From positions 186,001 through 250,000 of the forward strand of contig JBBQWQ010000002.1 in NCBI GenBank assembly GCA_038210445.1: a stretch of 64,000 nt of DNA, written 5' to 3'. Numbering within the stretch: position 1 is the first letter of the stretch; every line of letters begins with the position of its first letter. A program made the translations under genes and the position numbers. Positions 10,462-18,802 of this stretch are shown here, piece after piece. The notes under the pieces were generated by a model. The model was given only the letters and a program-made list of their open reading frames with translations. It had not been told where the DNA came from and did no database searches. Source of the stretch: JABFRG01 sp038210445. GTDB taxonomy: Bacteria > Myxococcota_A > Polyangia > Polyangiales > Polyangiaceae.

Positions 10462-10542
10462 CTTCCGCCGAAAAGTACATCGAGTTGGTGTGGGCTTTCT
10501 ACGATTGCTCTTGCGACGCGCCTTCGGGGTCGCCAAACAAAC

Positions 10543-12852
10543 ATGCGATCGTTCGAAATCTTCGTTGCCGATCCCCCTCAACCCTTCTTCGCCGATCGCG
10601 GTCTTACCGCAAGCGATCCGGCGGAGGCGCCCAAACCGTTGGCCAAGCCCAAGGCTACGCGGCCCGGAAAGACGTTGCTCGACGTCTTCCTGCACGGCGC
10701 CAACATCACCGCCCGCGTCGAGGAAGCGCAAGGCGTGTGCGTGGTTCGCGACATGGCCTACGCCGTCCTCGACCTCGCGACGCGCCTCGCGGGCAAGCGC
10801 ATCGTGCGCTTCTACGACGACGCCTACGAGCTCTGCCTGGAGCGGGTGGGTGAAGCGGCGCTGGTGAGCCTGTACAAGGGCGGCCTCGAGCCGCTGGTGG
10901 TGGTCTACGACCGCAAGGTCTCGTTCGGCGACGTCTTCCTCGGCGTGCGCGATGCGCTCGGTGCGCTGTCGGCGCAAGGCGATCCCGAGATCGTCGCGCT
11001 CCGCAATCGCTTCGACGCGCAGGACGTGCTCGCTGGCGAGATGGTCCTCGAGGAGTGCGTCGCGGCGTCGGTGGAGCCGGATCGCGACGCGCCGGTCTCG
11101 TTCGCTACCGACTTTGCCGTGCGGCCCCAGGTGCGCACGGCCACCAACCAAAGCTCCGAGGTCTCGGACCTGCACGCGCTGCTCTTCCGCGGCCGGGTGC
11201 GCGCCGAGATTCGTGGTCGCTCGGTGGAGCTCGGCGAGTGTCATCCGTTCCTCTTCGCGGAGCGCATTCTCCGCGGCGCCTCCGAGATGCTCGACGCCTG
11301 GGAAGCCGGCCGCGAACGTCAGATTCGCATCGACGCCGGGGGCATTCTGCTCCGCGGGCGGGTCATGGCCTCGGGTGAGATGTCGCTCATTCTCGGTCGC
11401 GACGGCAAAGAGCCTGCAGTTTACACGTTTCCCGGACTGGGGATCTTCGACGTGGTAGAGGCGATTCTCTCCTTCGGTAGGGGCCTGGTGCGCTCGGTGC
11501 TCCGGCGCGACCGCGCCCAGGGGAACAACCTCCGCTTCGCCGCGTTCCGGCGCGCCCTGCGCGAGTCGACCGAGGCCTTGCGCAGCGCCAGCCAGACCGA
11601 CTCCAAGGTGAACGCCTCGCCGGAGTCGTACCGCGCGTTTGCGCAGAGCCGTCCGGCTTCCTCGCCGCCGCCCTCCGGTGTGTCCACCCGCCTTCGCTAC
11701 GCGCCCCGCTGGCGCGCCATGGTGCCGGGCATCGACCTTCGGTCCACGTTCCTTTGCGGCTCGCGGCTGTTGGTCGGCTCGGCACAAGAGACCTTCTGCC
11801 TCGACCGCGTCTCCGGTGCGGTGGAGTGGCGCATGCCCACGGTGCGCGCCACGTCGGTGGTCACGCCGTCGGGTATCGCCCGCATGTCGGGCGATGGCAC
11901 CATCGAGATTCACGATCTGGCCACCGGCCTGGTGTCGCTCCGCGCCTGGGTCGCGCCGCGTCTGGGCGGGCCCATGGCGGGCGCCGTCATCCACGCGCCG
12001 GGCCTCCCGCGCCTGCTGGTGGTCACCGAGGGCGAAAAACACCTGGTTGCGATCGACCTGCTCAGCGGCGAAGCCCGCTGGCGCTACGCCTGGGGCGGGG
12101 GAGGTACGCTGCGCCTCAAGCGCTCCGGCAAGCTCCTCTACGTCACCTGCGGCGACAGCTCGCTCACCGCGCTCGACGTGGTTTCCGGCGCAGTCGTGTG
12201 GCGCACCCGCGATCGGTTGCGCTTCCGCGCTGCGCCTACCGTCGACAGCGACGCCTGCTTCGCGGTTTCCGGCGGCGCCGCCAGCCCCGCGCACATTCAT
12301 GCGTTCGACGCGTTCTCCGGCGAGTCGCACTTCCGCGTCTCGCTCGAGGGCTGCACCGTGGAGGGGCCGGTGCTCGCCTGCGGCAACGTCCTCGCGGTGG
12401 CGCTCCGGGAGCCGCGCGGCCTTCGGCTCCAGGCGTTCGATCGCAGCTCCGGCGCGCCGCTGTGGAAGACCGAGCAGATCGCGTCCATCGGGACCTCGTG
12501 GCTATGCGTCGACGACCGCATCATCGGCAACTCGCCGCTGGGCGAGGTGGTGGGGGTGGACGCGACCCGCGGCACCGTGGCCTATCGCAAGAGCCTCGGG
12601 AAGATCATCGAGTCCGACCTGCCCCGGCGGCTCGAGCCGGTGCTCCGCTCTGGCGCGCTCTTTGTTCCGCACTCGGATATTCACGTGATTCGCCCGCAAG
12701 ACGGCGTCACCATCGGGCAGATTCCCTGCGCCGACGCCATTCCCGATCTCCTCCGGGTCGACGAGCGCTGCGACGTGTACGTGGCCGAAGAGAGCGGGCA
12801 CCTGGTCTCGTTCGGCGCCATGGCCAAGCTCTCGCTCGTGCGCAGCGCATGA
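10543..12852 (+). CDS. PQQ-like beta-propeller repeat protein with unassigned N-terminal half
   Basis: 769 residues from ATG 10543 (MRSFEIFVADPP). Residues ~1-380 form an unrecognised region with no signal peptide. A Ser/Pro-rich hinge near residue 370 is followed by a C-terminal beta-propeller of repeats that each end in a D..SG...W-like turn (LDRVSGAVEWR, IDLLSGEARWRYAW, LDVVSGAVVWRT, FDRSSGAPLWKT). Such propellers usually scaffold protein contacts; the exported quinoprotein catalytic residues are not evident. The stop overlaps the MAPEG start (ATGA at 12849), so the two are translationally coupled. It is divergent from the GT-C gene with 81 bp between starts. Confidence 0.82.
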   Translation: MRSFEIFVADPPQPFFADRGLTASDPAEAPKPLAKPKATRPGKTLLDVFLHGANITARVEEAQGVCVVRDMAYAVLDLATRLAGKRIVRFYDDAYELCLERVGEAALVSLYKGGLEPLVVVYDRKVSFGDVFLGVRDALGALSAQGDPEIVALRNRFDAQDVLAGEMVLEECVAASVEPDRDAPVSFATDFAVRPQVRTATNQSSEVSDLHALLFRGRVRAEIRGRSVELGECHPFLFAERILRGASEMLDAWEAGRERQIRIDAGGILLRGRVMASGEMSLILGRDGKEPAVYTFPGLGIFDVVEAILSFGRGLVRSVLRRDRAQGNNLRFAAFRRALRESTEALRSASQTDSKVNASPESYRAFAQSRPASSPPPSGVSTRLRYAPRWRAMVPGIDLRSTFLCGSRLLVGSAQETFCLDRVSGAVEWRMPTVRATSVVTPSGIARMSGDGTIEIHDLATGLVSLRAWVAPRLGGPMAGAVIHAPGLPRLLVVTEGEKHLVAIDLLSGEARWRYAWGGGGTLRLKRSGKLLYVTCGDSSLTALDVVSGAVVWRTRDRLRFRAAPTVDSDACFAVSGGAASPAHIHAFDAFSGESHFRVSLEGCTVEGPVLACGNVLAVALREPRGLRLQAFDRSSGAPLWKTEQIASIGTSWLCVDDRIIGNSPLGEVVGVDATRGTVAYRKSLGKIIESDLPRRLEPVLRSGALFVPHSDIHVIRPQDGVTIGQIPCADAIPDLLRVDERCDVYVAEESGHLVSFGAMAKLSLVRSA

Positions 12853-13250
12853 ACCTGCTTCTGGCCACCATTCCCGCCGCGCTCGCCATCACGTATCTGG
12901 TGAAGTTCGTGAGCGCGCCGGGGATCGCCAAGAGCCAAGGAAAGTACGACAACAAGAACCCGCGCGACCAGCAGGCCCTGGTGAAGGGCTGGCCGCGCCG
13001 TGCGGTGAATGCACACTACAACGGTCTCGAGGCCTTCGCGCCCTTCGCGGCCGGGGTGATCGTGTGCCACTTGACCCACGTCGCCGAGAGCACCGCGCTC
13101 GGTCTTGCGCTGGCGCACCTGGTGGCGCGCCTCCTCTACTGCGTCTTCTACATCGCCGACATCGACAAGCTTCGAAGCGCGGTGTGGACCCTTGGCTTCG
13201 GCGCCTCGGGCGCGCTGCTGGTGCTGGGCGCGCTCTCCGTGGCCACGTAG
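12849..13250 (+). CDS. MAPEG-family membrane protein
   Basis: 133 residues with four hydrophobic helices. The typical MAPEG features are visible: RAVNAHYNGLEAFAPFAAGVI (the conserved N..E..P in helix 2) and LVARLLYCVFYIADIDKLRS in the second half. The family includes glutathione transferases and leukotriene synthases of eukaryotes plus many uncharacterised bacterial members, all integral to the membrane. The start overlaps the stop of the propeller gene by 4 bp, which implies coordinated expression. Confidence 0.85.
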   Translation: MNLLLATIPAALAITYLVKFVSAPGIAKSQGKYDNKNPRDQQALVKGWPRRAVNAHYNGLEAFAPFAAGVIVCHLTHVAESTALGLALAHLVARLLYCVFYIADIDKLRSAVWTLGFGASGALLVLGALSVAT

Positions 13251-13252
13251 AA

Positions 13253-13279
13253 GGGCCCCGTCCGGATCGGACGAGGCCC
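13253..13279. terminator. Hairpin between convergent genes
   Basis: GGGCCCCGTCCG (13253-13264) pairs with CGGACGAGGCCC (13268-13279) across a GAT loop, 12 bp with one mismatch. It starts three bases after the MAPEG stop and lies 23 bp from the stop of the convergent lipoprotein gene. No T-tract follows on either strand. Confidence 0.55.
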
Positions 13280-13301
13280 TGGTGCCGCGCGCGGCGTTCG
13301 C

Positions 13302-14969
13302 TCAGAAGCGCAGGAACGGTTCGGCGACGCCGGGCAGGGAGCCCGCGATGCCGTCGGAGTCGGGCTGCGCCGGCGCCGGCGCACCGACGGTCGGCGTGGT
13401 CTCTACCACCGGCTGCGCGCCGGTCCAGGCTACGCCCACCGAAGGGCCCGAGCCGCCGTGCCCGCTGGCGCCGCCAAGGCTACCGCTTGCGCCGAAGCCA
13501 CCGGCGGAGAAAGCCTTGCCGGAGGGGTTGGAGCCCGGACTGCCGCCGGCGGTGGGCGCGCTGCTGCGCGTGCCCTTGCCACCCATGCCCGCGCTCTGCG
13601 CCGTGAGAAGGCTCTTTGCGTCGAAGTGCATGGCGCTGCGAATGGCCACTACCGCGACGCTGGCGCCGCCGGCCTTGCCCGGCGTTCCCGCGAGGCCCGG
13701 ACACCCACCTGCGCCGCCGCCCGCGCCCACGATGCCCCAGCGCATCTGCGCGTCGCTGGGCAAGACGTCTGGACGCACGCTGCTGCCGCCGCCGCCTCCC
13801 TGGCCCGGCGCGCCGTCGGTGCCTTGGGTCCCGTTCTCGCCGTGGTAACCGTCGGCGCCGAACGTGCCCGCACCGCCGTTCACGCCGCTCATGCCGGTGG
13901 GCTTCATTTCACCGGCCAGCGCAGCTTCGGTCTGGGAGCCGCCTCGGGCGGTCTCGGTAGACCCGGGCCGCGGCGTACCATCGGCGCGCGTGTCGGCGCC
14001 GTAGAGCTCGTAGCCGCACGTCGACAGGCCCCCACCCCCGCCGGCCGGGGGCGTGCACGGCGTGCCGGTGAGACGATTGAGCGTGTTGTATCGGCCATTC
14101 TTGCCGCCGGCGCCGCCGGCGCCGCCGTTCTTGCCGGCCACGCCCACGCACTGCGAAACGCCGCCCGCGCGCATGCGGCCGTACTCGGCCGCATTGCGCC
14201 CGTCGTTCATCAGGTAGCCGAGGGTCGAATCGAGCCCGTCCTCGCCGTCGATATTGCCGGCCTGGGTGAGCTGCACGCCAGGCGCGCCATCGTCGCCGGC
14301 CATGGCGGCGCCGGCGGTGATGCTCACGTCGAAGAAGGAGAGCCCGCCGGCGTCCTGGGCGATGAGGCCGATGGAGCTGCCGCCGGGGCTCGTGGCGTTC
14401 GGGGCCTTCACGTCGAAGCCTTCGATGCGCGTGGGCTTGCTGATGCTGGCGGCGCGGGCCGCCACGCTCTCGGTCGTCGGCGCGATGGTCGCCCGGCTCG
14501 CGCCCACCTTCCAGCTGCTGGTGCAGTCGAAGTACCCGAAGACGGCGATGCCGTCGGCGAGGGTGAGTACCTCGTCGTAGGTTTCGGCGCAGGCGTAGAC
14601 GCGGCGGCCGGAGCTCTTGGCGGCGGCGATGGCCGCGCTCACACTCTTCAGCGGGCTCACGCGCGAGCCGTCGCCAGCGGCCGTGCCTTTGCTGGCGCTC
14701 ACGAAGACGCCGTACGATTCGTGGATCATGCACTCATTTTCCGTGGGCAGCACGTTGCCGGGGCAGCCGGGTGGCGGCGGCGGCGGCGGCGGAAGCTCGG
14801 AGCCGGCGTCGTTGCCGTTGCCGTTGCCGTTGCCGGAATCCGGCTCCGGAAGGGCAATCGCGTCCTTTCCAGCGTCCTTGCCCACCGCGGCAGGCATGTC
14901 GGAGCCGCAGTGAAGGAGTCCGGTGGCGAGGCAAGCAACGGTGGCGGGCACGAGAAAACGAAGGCGCAT
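13302..14969 (-). CDS. Gly-rich surface lipoprotein
   Basis: 555 residues from ATG 14969, with a lipobox ending LLHC (Cys21). A linker follows with four Gly-Asn repeats (encoded by repeated GTTGCC) and an eight-Pro run. Residues ~110-230 contain VSPLKSVSAAIAAAKSSG and YDEVLTLADGIAVFGYFDC, like a right-handed beta-helix with a DUF1565-type start. The C-terminal half is Gly-rich with G-G-x-G repeats (GKNGGAGGAGGKNG, GAGGGAGGCPGLAG). This architecture is common in myxobacterial secreted lipoproteins of unknown role. It is convergent with the MAPEG gene. Confidence 0.78.
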   Translation of the reverse strand: MRLRFLVPATVACLATGLLHCGSDMPAAVGKDAGKDAIALPEPDSGNGNGNGNDAGSELPPPPPPPPGCPGNVLPTENECMIHESYGVFVSASKGTAAGDGSRVSPLKSVSAAIAAAKSSGRRVYACAETYDEVLTLADGIAVFGYFDCTSSWKVGASRATIAPTTESVAARAASISKPTRIEGFDVKAPNATSPGGSSIGLIAQDAGGLSFFDVSITAGAAMAGDDGAPGVQLTQAGNIDGEDGLDSTLGYLMNDGRNAAEYGRMRAGGVSQCVGVAGKNGGAGGAGGKNGRYNTLNRLTGTPCTPPAGGGGGLSTCGYELYGADTRADGTPRPGSTETARGGSQTEAALAGEMKPTGMSGVNGGAGTFGADGYHGENGTQGTDGAPGQGGGGGSSVRPDVLPSDAQMRWGIVGAGGGAGGCPGLAGTPGKAGGASVAVVAIRSAMHFDAKSLLTAQSAGMGGKGTRSSAPTAGGSPGSNPSGKAFSAGGFGASGSLGGASGHGGSGPSVGVAWTGAQPVVETTPTVGAPAPAQPDSDGIAGSLPGVAEPFLRF

Positions 14970-15103
14970 GGGGGTCGAGTCCTTGGGGTTTTGGGTAGCG
15001 AGACCCGTCCCCATCGGCCGCCGGCGCGGGGGGTTGCGCACAAAGCACCGCCGCGCCGCGCTCCGCTACCCGCAACACCTACCTTGTGCGCTCGAATGGA
15101 CGC

Positions 15104-16237
15104 TCAGAGGCGCGCGTCTTCTGGCCGCGGTTTCTTTTTGGCGCCCCCGAAGATGCCGAACGCCAGCGCGAAGAGGAGGAAGCCGCCCACGCCGAAGGCG
15201 GTGGTTTGCAGCACCCGCGACGTGACGAAGGTGAGCACGCCGGTACCCCAGAGCACCCAGCCGACGCCGGCGCCGAGGGCTGCGCCGACGATGGATCGCA
15301 GCACGGTGGCGGCACGGTAGAAGAGGAACGACGGCAAGATGCCCACCAGCGCCACCGCCGCCGGAAAGAGCAGCTGCGTCTCGTGGCCGAAGAGCGGCAC
15401 CGGCTGCCCCTGCGAAAGCATGTACTCTCCACCATTTTGGGCGGCGTACCCTGCGCCGGCAGCCGCTGCGAAGAAGAGGAGCGCGAAGAAGAACGCCACC
15501 AGGCCCTCGGCCAAGGTCAGAGACGAGGGCTTGGGCGTCTTCTTCTCGAGCGCGGCGAGCTTCTCCTTGAGCGCGGGCGCGCTGGCCTGGGGGCGCGCGG
15601 GAGCGGCGGCCGGGGCCTCGCTGGGAAGGCCCGAAGCGCGCTCGGGTGGCAAGCCGGGATCGCTCGAGGGCCGCGCTGCGATGCTGGCCGGGGAGGGGGC
15701 TCCAAAGCCCAAGGCGCGCGCCTTGCGCTGGAGCACCTCGCGGCGCGCGGCGGGAAGTTCTGCGCTCTGCACGTATCGGCCGGCGCCCAGCTCGGCCATG
15801 GCCTCGGCGTACTCGGTGGTGTCGGGCTCGGCGCCAATGGCTGCGGCGCGCGCCGCGGAGCGGTACCACACGCCAGCCTTCTCGGCGTCGAGCTTGTAGT
15901 GGGTGCCGCACTCGTACAAGTTTGCAAGATACACGCGACCCTGCACGTGGCCCGCCTCGGCTGCGGCGCGCAAAAACGAGAGGGCCTGGGTGGGGTCTTT
16001 CTCGACGGCGCCCCCGCTGAAGTGGAAGAGCGCGACCGCGTAGGCGGCATCGGCGCTGCCCAGATTGGCCGCCGAGCGATACGCGGCGTAGCAGGCCTTC
16101 ATGTCCTTGGGGCGCCCGGCGTCGCCGGTGCGATAGGCGCGCGCCAGCGACAGCAGCGTCTCCAGATCGCCCTGTTCTTCCAGGGATTGGAGATCGTCGC
16201 TGGCTTCAGCCTCGCCTTGCGCAGCCTTGGGGTCCAT
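15104..16237 (-). CDS. Sel1-repeat protein with C-terminal membrane segments
   Basis: 377 residues from ATG 16237; an in-frame GTG at 16243 would add two. Residues ~20-140 hold three to four Sel1-like repeats (A..LG...AAY.VAL.., A.AGHVQGRVYLANLYECG). An Ala/Pro-rich linker follows at ~165-225, then four hydrophobic helices in the last 150 residues. Sel1 repeats usually bind protein partners, so a membrane-anchored adaptor is likely. It lies 44 bp downstream of srfC on the same strand and could be the last gene of that transcription unit. Confidence 0.72.
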   Translation of the reverse strand: MDPKAAQGEAEASDDLQSLEEQGDLETLLSLARAYRTGDAGRPKDMKACYAAYRSAANLGSADAAYAVALFHFSGGAVEKDPTQALSFLRAAAEAGHVQGRVYLANLYECGTHYKLDAEKAGVWYRSAARAAAIGAEPDTTEYAEAMAELGAGRYVQSAELPAARREVLQRKARALGFGAPSPASIAARPSSDPGLPPERASGLPSEAPAAAPARPQASAPALKEKLAALEKKTPKPSSLTLAEGLVAFFFALLFFAAAAGAGYAAQNGGEYMLSQGQPVPLFGHETQLLFPAAVALVGILPSFLFYRAATVLRSIVGAALGAGVGWVLWGTGVLTFVTSRVLQTTAFGVGGFLLFALAFGIFGGAKKKPRPEDARL

Positions 16238-16281
16238 AGGCACCGTGGTTTATAGCAAACACCGGGCGTTTCGCGGGGCGC

Positions 16282-18783
16282 TCATCCGGCGAAGCCCTGT
16301 TCGGTGCGTTGCAGCAGCGAAAGCAGGGCCCGGGCGCGCGGGTCCTCGGCGCCCATTTGCACCTTCTCTCCGGCGTTGCGCAGGTAGAACGGCCCGAGCT
16401 CGCCCGTGAAGTGGGCGAAGCGGCCGCGACCCGCGAAGACGATCTCGGGGACGCTGGCCCGGGCCGACGAGGCCGCGTCGTCTTCCTCGAAGCTGACGTC
16501 GTTCCAGTCTACGGCGTCGGGTTGCTCGCCGCCGCGCGACTCGGCGTAGCTCAGTCGAATGGGGCCGCTGGGGGTTTGCCGGCCCTTGTGCGCGAACAGC
16601 TGCAGCATCGAATCGGAGATCTTCACCCGGAGAATGGTGGTGAGAATCTCGGGGTCGACGGTCTTCCGCGAGAAGTACGGGAACACCGCGTTACCGAGCA
16701 GCGGCAAGAGCTCGCGCGACGTGAGGAGCTCGCGCACGTAGGTTTCAACCGACGAGAGCGAGACCCGGAGCTCGCTCTCGCGCACGCGCTCGAGGGCTCG
16801 CTTGGTCCACCACTTGAGCACGTGGACGAGGACGCGCTTCACCTTGTCGCTGGCCTTGATGGACATGGGGAGCGACGCGTCGAGGGCTTTTTTGACCTCT
16901 ACCAGGAGCTCGTCTTGGGGAACCACCACGCGCGCCACGAAGTCGCCGAACACCGCGCCCGAGAGCTTGCGGCTCATCTCGGCGCGCAGCGCGTCGGCCA
17001 GCTCCTTGGCCATGCCGAGGCGCCGCTCTCGCTCCTCGGCTTCGTCGCGCGAGGGCGCCAGGGTCTTCAGCACGCTGAGGAGCTCCTTCTCGAGGGTCTC
17101 GGCCTCGCGCTGAAGCTCCTTGGCTTTGAGGTCCTTGCTTACCTTGTAGCGGAGCGCCTGCGCCAGCAGCGGCACGCCGCTCTTGGGGAGGCCGGACTCG
17201 CCGTCGTTGCCCTCCACCGCGGCCCATTTTTCTGGGGCGTTCTTGAAGTAGCGTTCCACCGCGCGGGCTTCGAAGTAGCCCTTCTTGACCGCCTCGTAGT
17301 CGGGCGAGCCGGGCTGTAGCGTCTGCATCTGGTCGGCGTAGGGGTTGCGAATCCAGAACAGGTTCTGGAACGGCTTGCCCTTCTTGCCCCAGTTGAAGAG
17401 CCACGACGAATAGCTGCGCGCCCAAAAATCGACGCAGGCCTCCTGCACCCGCGATTCCCAGCGCTCCTTGGCGTTGTCGGAGCGCAAGCTGCCGAGGCTC
17501 ATGTCGAACTTGGTGAGCGCGAGAAACAGGCTCGGATCGTCCACCTCGTCGGTCGCCGTCGGCGTGGCCGTGCCGTAGCGGATGGTGAGCCAGCTTTCCA
17601 CCTGCGACTGCAGCTGAATGGCCTCGGGCTTGGTGGGGCCAGGCGAGCAGAGAAGGAGCGCGGTGATCTCGCGATCGATGGAGAACTGCTCGAAGAGGAA
17701 GGTGAGCTTGCCCCGCTTGTAGACCTCGATGCCGTTGTCGAAGGCGCCGGTGTTGAGCTCTGCTGGCCCGAAGCCGTTGATGCCCTTGAGCGCGCGCCCG
17801 CCGGGAAAGTCGAGGATATCGGCGCGCTGCAAGAGAGAGCCCTCGCGGGCGTCGAGGGGAAGGCGAATCTCGGCGATGAGCGCCGCGAGCACCGAGGGGT
17901 CGATGTCGGCGTCGCGCACGTGGCCGCCGTCTTGTGCGAACACCTTGATGGTCTGAAAGGCGCGGCCGATGGAGTTGAGGCAGCTGGCGTCGAGGATCGA
18001 GGGCTCCTTGCTCGAAGCGCGCACGTGGCTGATCTCTACCTCGACGCCTTCCGCGAAGTGGAGCGCCTCGAGGCCCGACACCAGCGTCTGCATGAGGCGC
18101 TCGAGGTCGGCCGCGTAGCCGGGGCCGCCCCAGAGCAGCGAGAAAAGGTGGAGGAACCCGCCCACGGTGGTGATCTCCGTCCGGTAGGTTCCGCTCTGCA
18201 GCAGCGGATCGGCGCGCAGCTCGTTCAGGTACGGGTGCCTATCCTGGTACTTCTTCATCAAGCTGTGGAGCACCGCGTCCCATGCGGCCAGGAACGTGGG
18301 CGGCGCCGTGGCTCCGCCCTGGAGCTTGGCCTCGCGCAAGGTGCGACCCACGCGATCGGCGTCTACCGGCGGCGACGTGCACTCCACGAGAAAGCCCGTG
18401 GCCATCGACTCGAGGACGCTCTCCAGGGCCAGCAGCTGGCAGTAGAACTCGCCCCGCTGCAGGTGCGACGGGGCCGCCGAGAAGCGGGTCACCACGCCCG
18501 TCGACTCCACACCCTTGGCGGGGTTGATCTCCTTTAGAAAGTCGAGCTCCTGGGTGCGACTGCGCACGCGGAGCGACCCCAGCTCGTGGGCGAGGAGGGC
18601 GCCGATGAGGAAGGATTTCCCCGCCTGCGAAGGCCCGAAGAGGCCAATCGCCTGCGGGCGCTTCCAGGCCCGGGCGAGCTTCTTGGCGCGAATCGAGAGA
18701 TCGCGCAGCACCTCGGCGCTGGCGGTGGCCTCGGCAACGCCCAGGGTCTCGTCCACGGTCTGACGCAGTCGCTCGATGTTCAT
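16282..18783 (-). CDS. srfC: SrfC-like large GTPase
   Basis: 833 residues. GTPase motifs are readable: G1 GPSQAGKS at residues 50-57, a G2 candidate Thr in GVESTGVVTRF (~91-101), G3 DFPG at 325-328 and G4 TKFD at 424-427. The 270-residue gap between G1 and G3 is unusually long. The C-terminal ~300 residues look alpha-helical and charged (AETLEKELLSVLKTL; ASDKVKRVLVHVLKWW), as in dynamin-like proteins. I identify it as SrfC from the motif layout and from its place next to an SrfB-type ATPase. Srf proteins were named in Salmonella as SsrB-regulated factors; their biochemical role is unsettled. It starts 20 bp after the membrane-protein gene, as last or second-last gene of the operon. Confidence 0.78.
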   Translation of the reverse strand: MNIERLRQTVDETLGVAEATASAEVLRDLSIRAKKLARAWKRPQAIGLFGPSQAGKSFLIGALLAHELGSLRVRSRTQELDFLKEINPAKGVESTGVVTRFSAAPSHLQRGEFYCQLLALESVLESMATGFLVECTSPPVDADRVGRTLREAKLQGGATAPPTFLAAWDAVLHSLMKKYQDRHPYLNELRADPLLQSGTYRTEITTVGGFLHLFSLLWGGPGYAADLERLMQTLVSGLEALHFAEGVEVEISHVRASSKEPSILDASCLNSIGRAFQTIKVFAQDGGHVRDADIDPSVLAALIAEIRLPLDAREGSLLQRADILDFPGGRALKGINGFGPAELNTGAFDNGIEVYKRGKLTFLFEQFSIDREITALLLCSPGPTKPEAIQLQSQVESWLTIRYGTATPTATDEVDDPSLFLALTKFDMSLGSLRSDNAKERWESRVQEACVDFWARSYSSWLFNWGKKGKPFQNLFWIRNPYADQMQTLQPGSPDYEAVKKGYFEARAVERYFKNAPEKWAAVEGNDGESGLPKSGVPLLAQALRYKVSKDLKAKELQREAETLEKELLSVLKTLAPSRDEAEERERRLGMAKELADALRAEMSRKLSGAVFGDFVARVVVPQDELLVEVKKALDASLPMSIKASDKVKRVLVHVLKWWTKRALERVRESELRVSLSSVETYVRELLTSRELLPLLGNAVFPYFSRKTVDPEILTTILRVKISDSMLQLFAHKGRQTPSGPIRLSYAESRGGEQPDAVDWNDVSFEEDDAASSARASVPEIVFAGRGRFAHFTGELGPFYLRNAGEKVQMGAEDPRARALLSLLQRTEQGFAG

Positions 18784-18802
18784 CGTGTCGTCCTCGCGCG
18801 CA

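Noticed and set aside
10462..12330. Upstream open extension of the GT-C gene
   Set aside because: It runs antisense through the beta-propeller gene; the family match and an ATG start at 10461.
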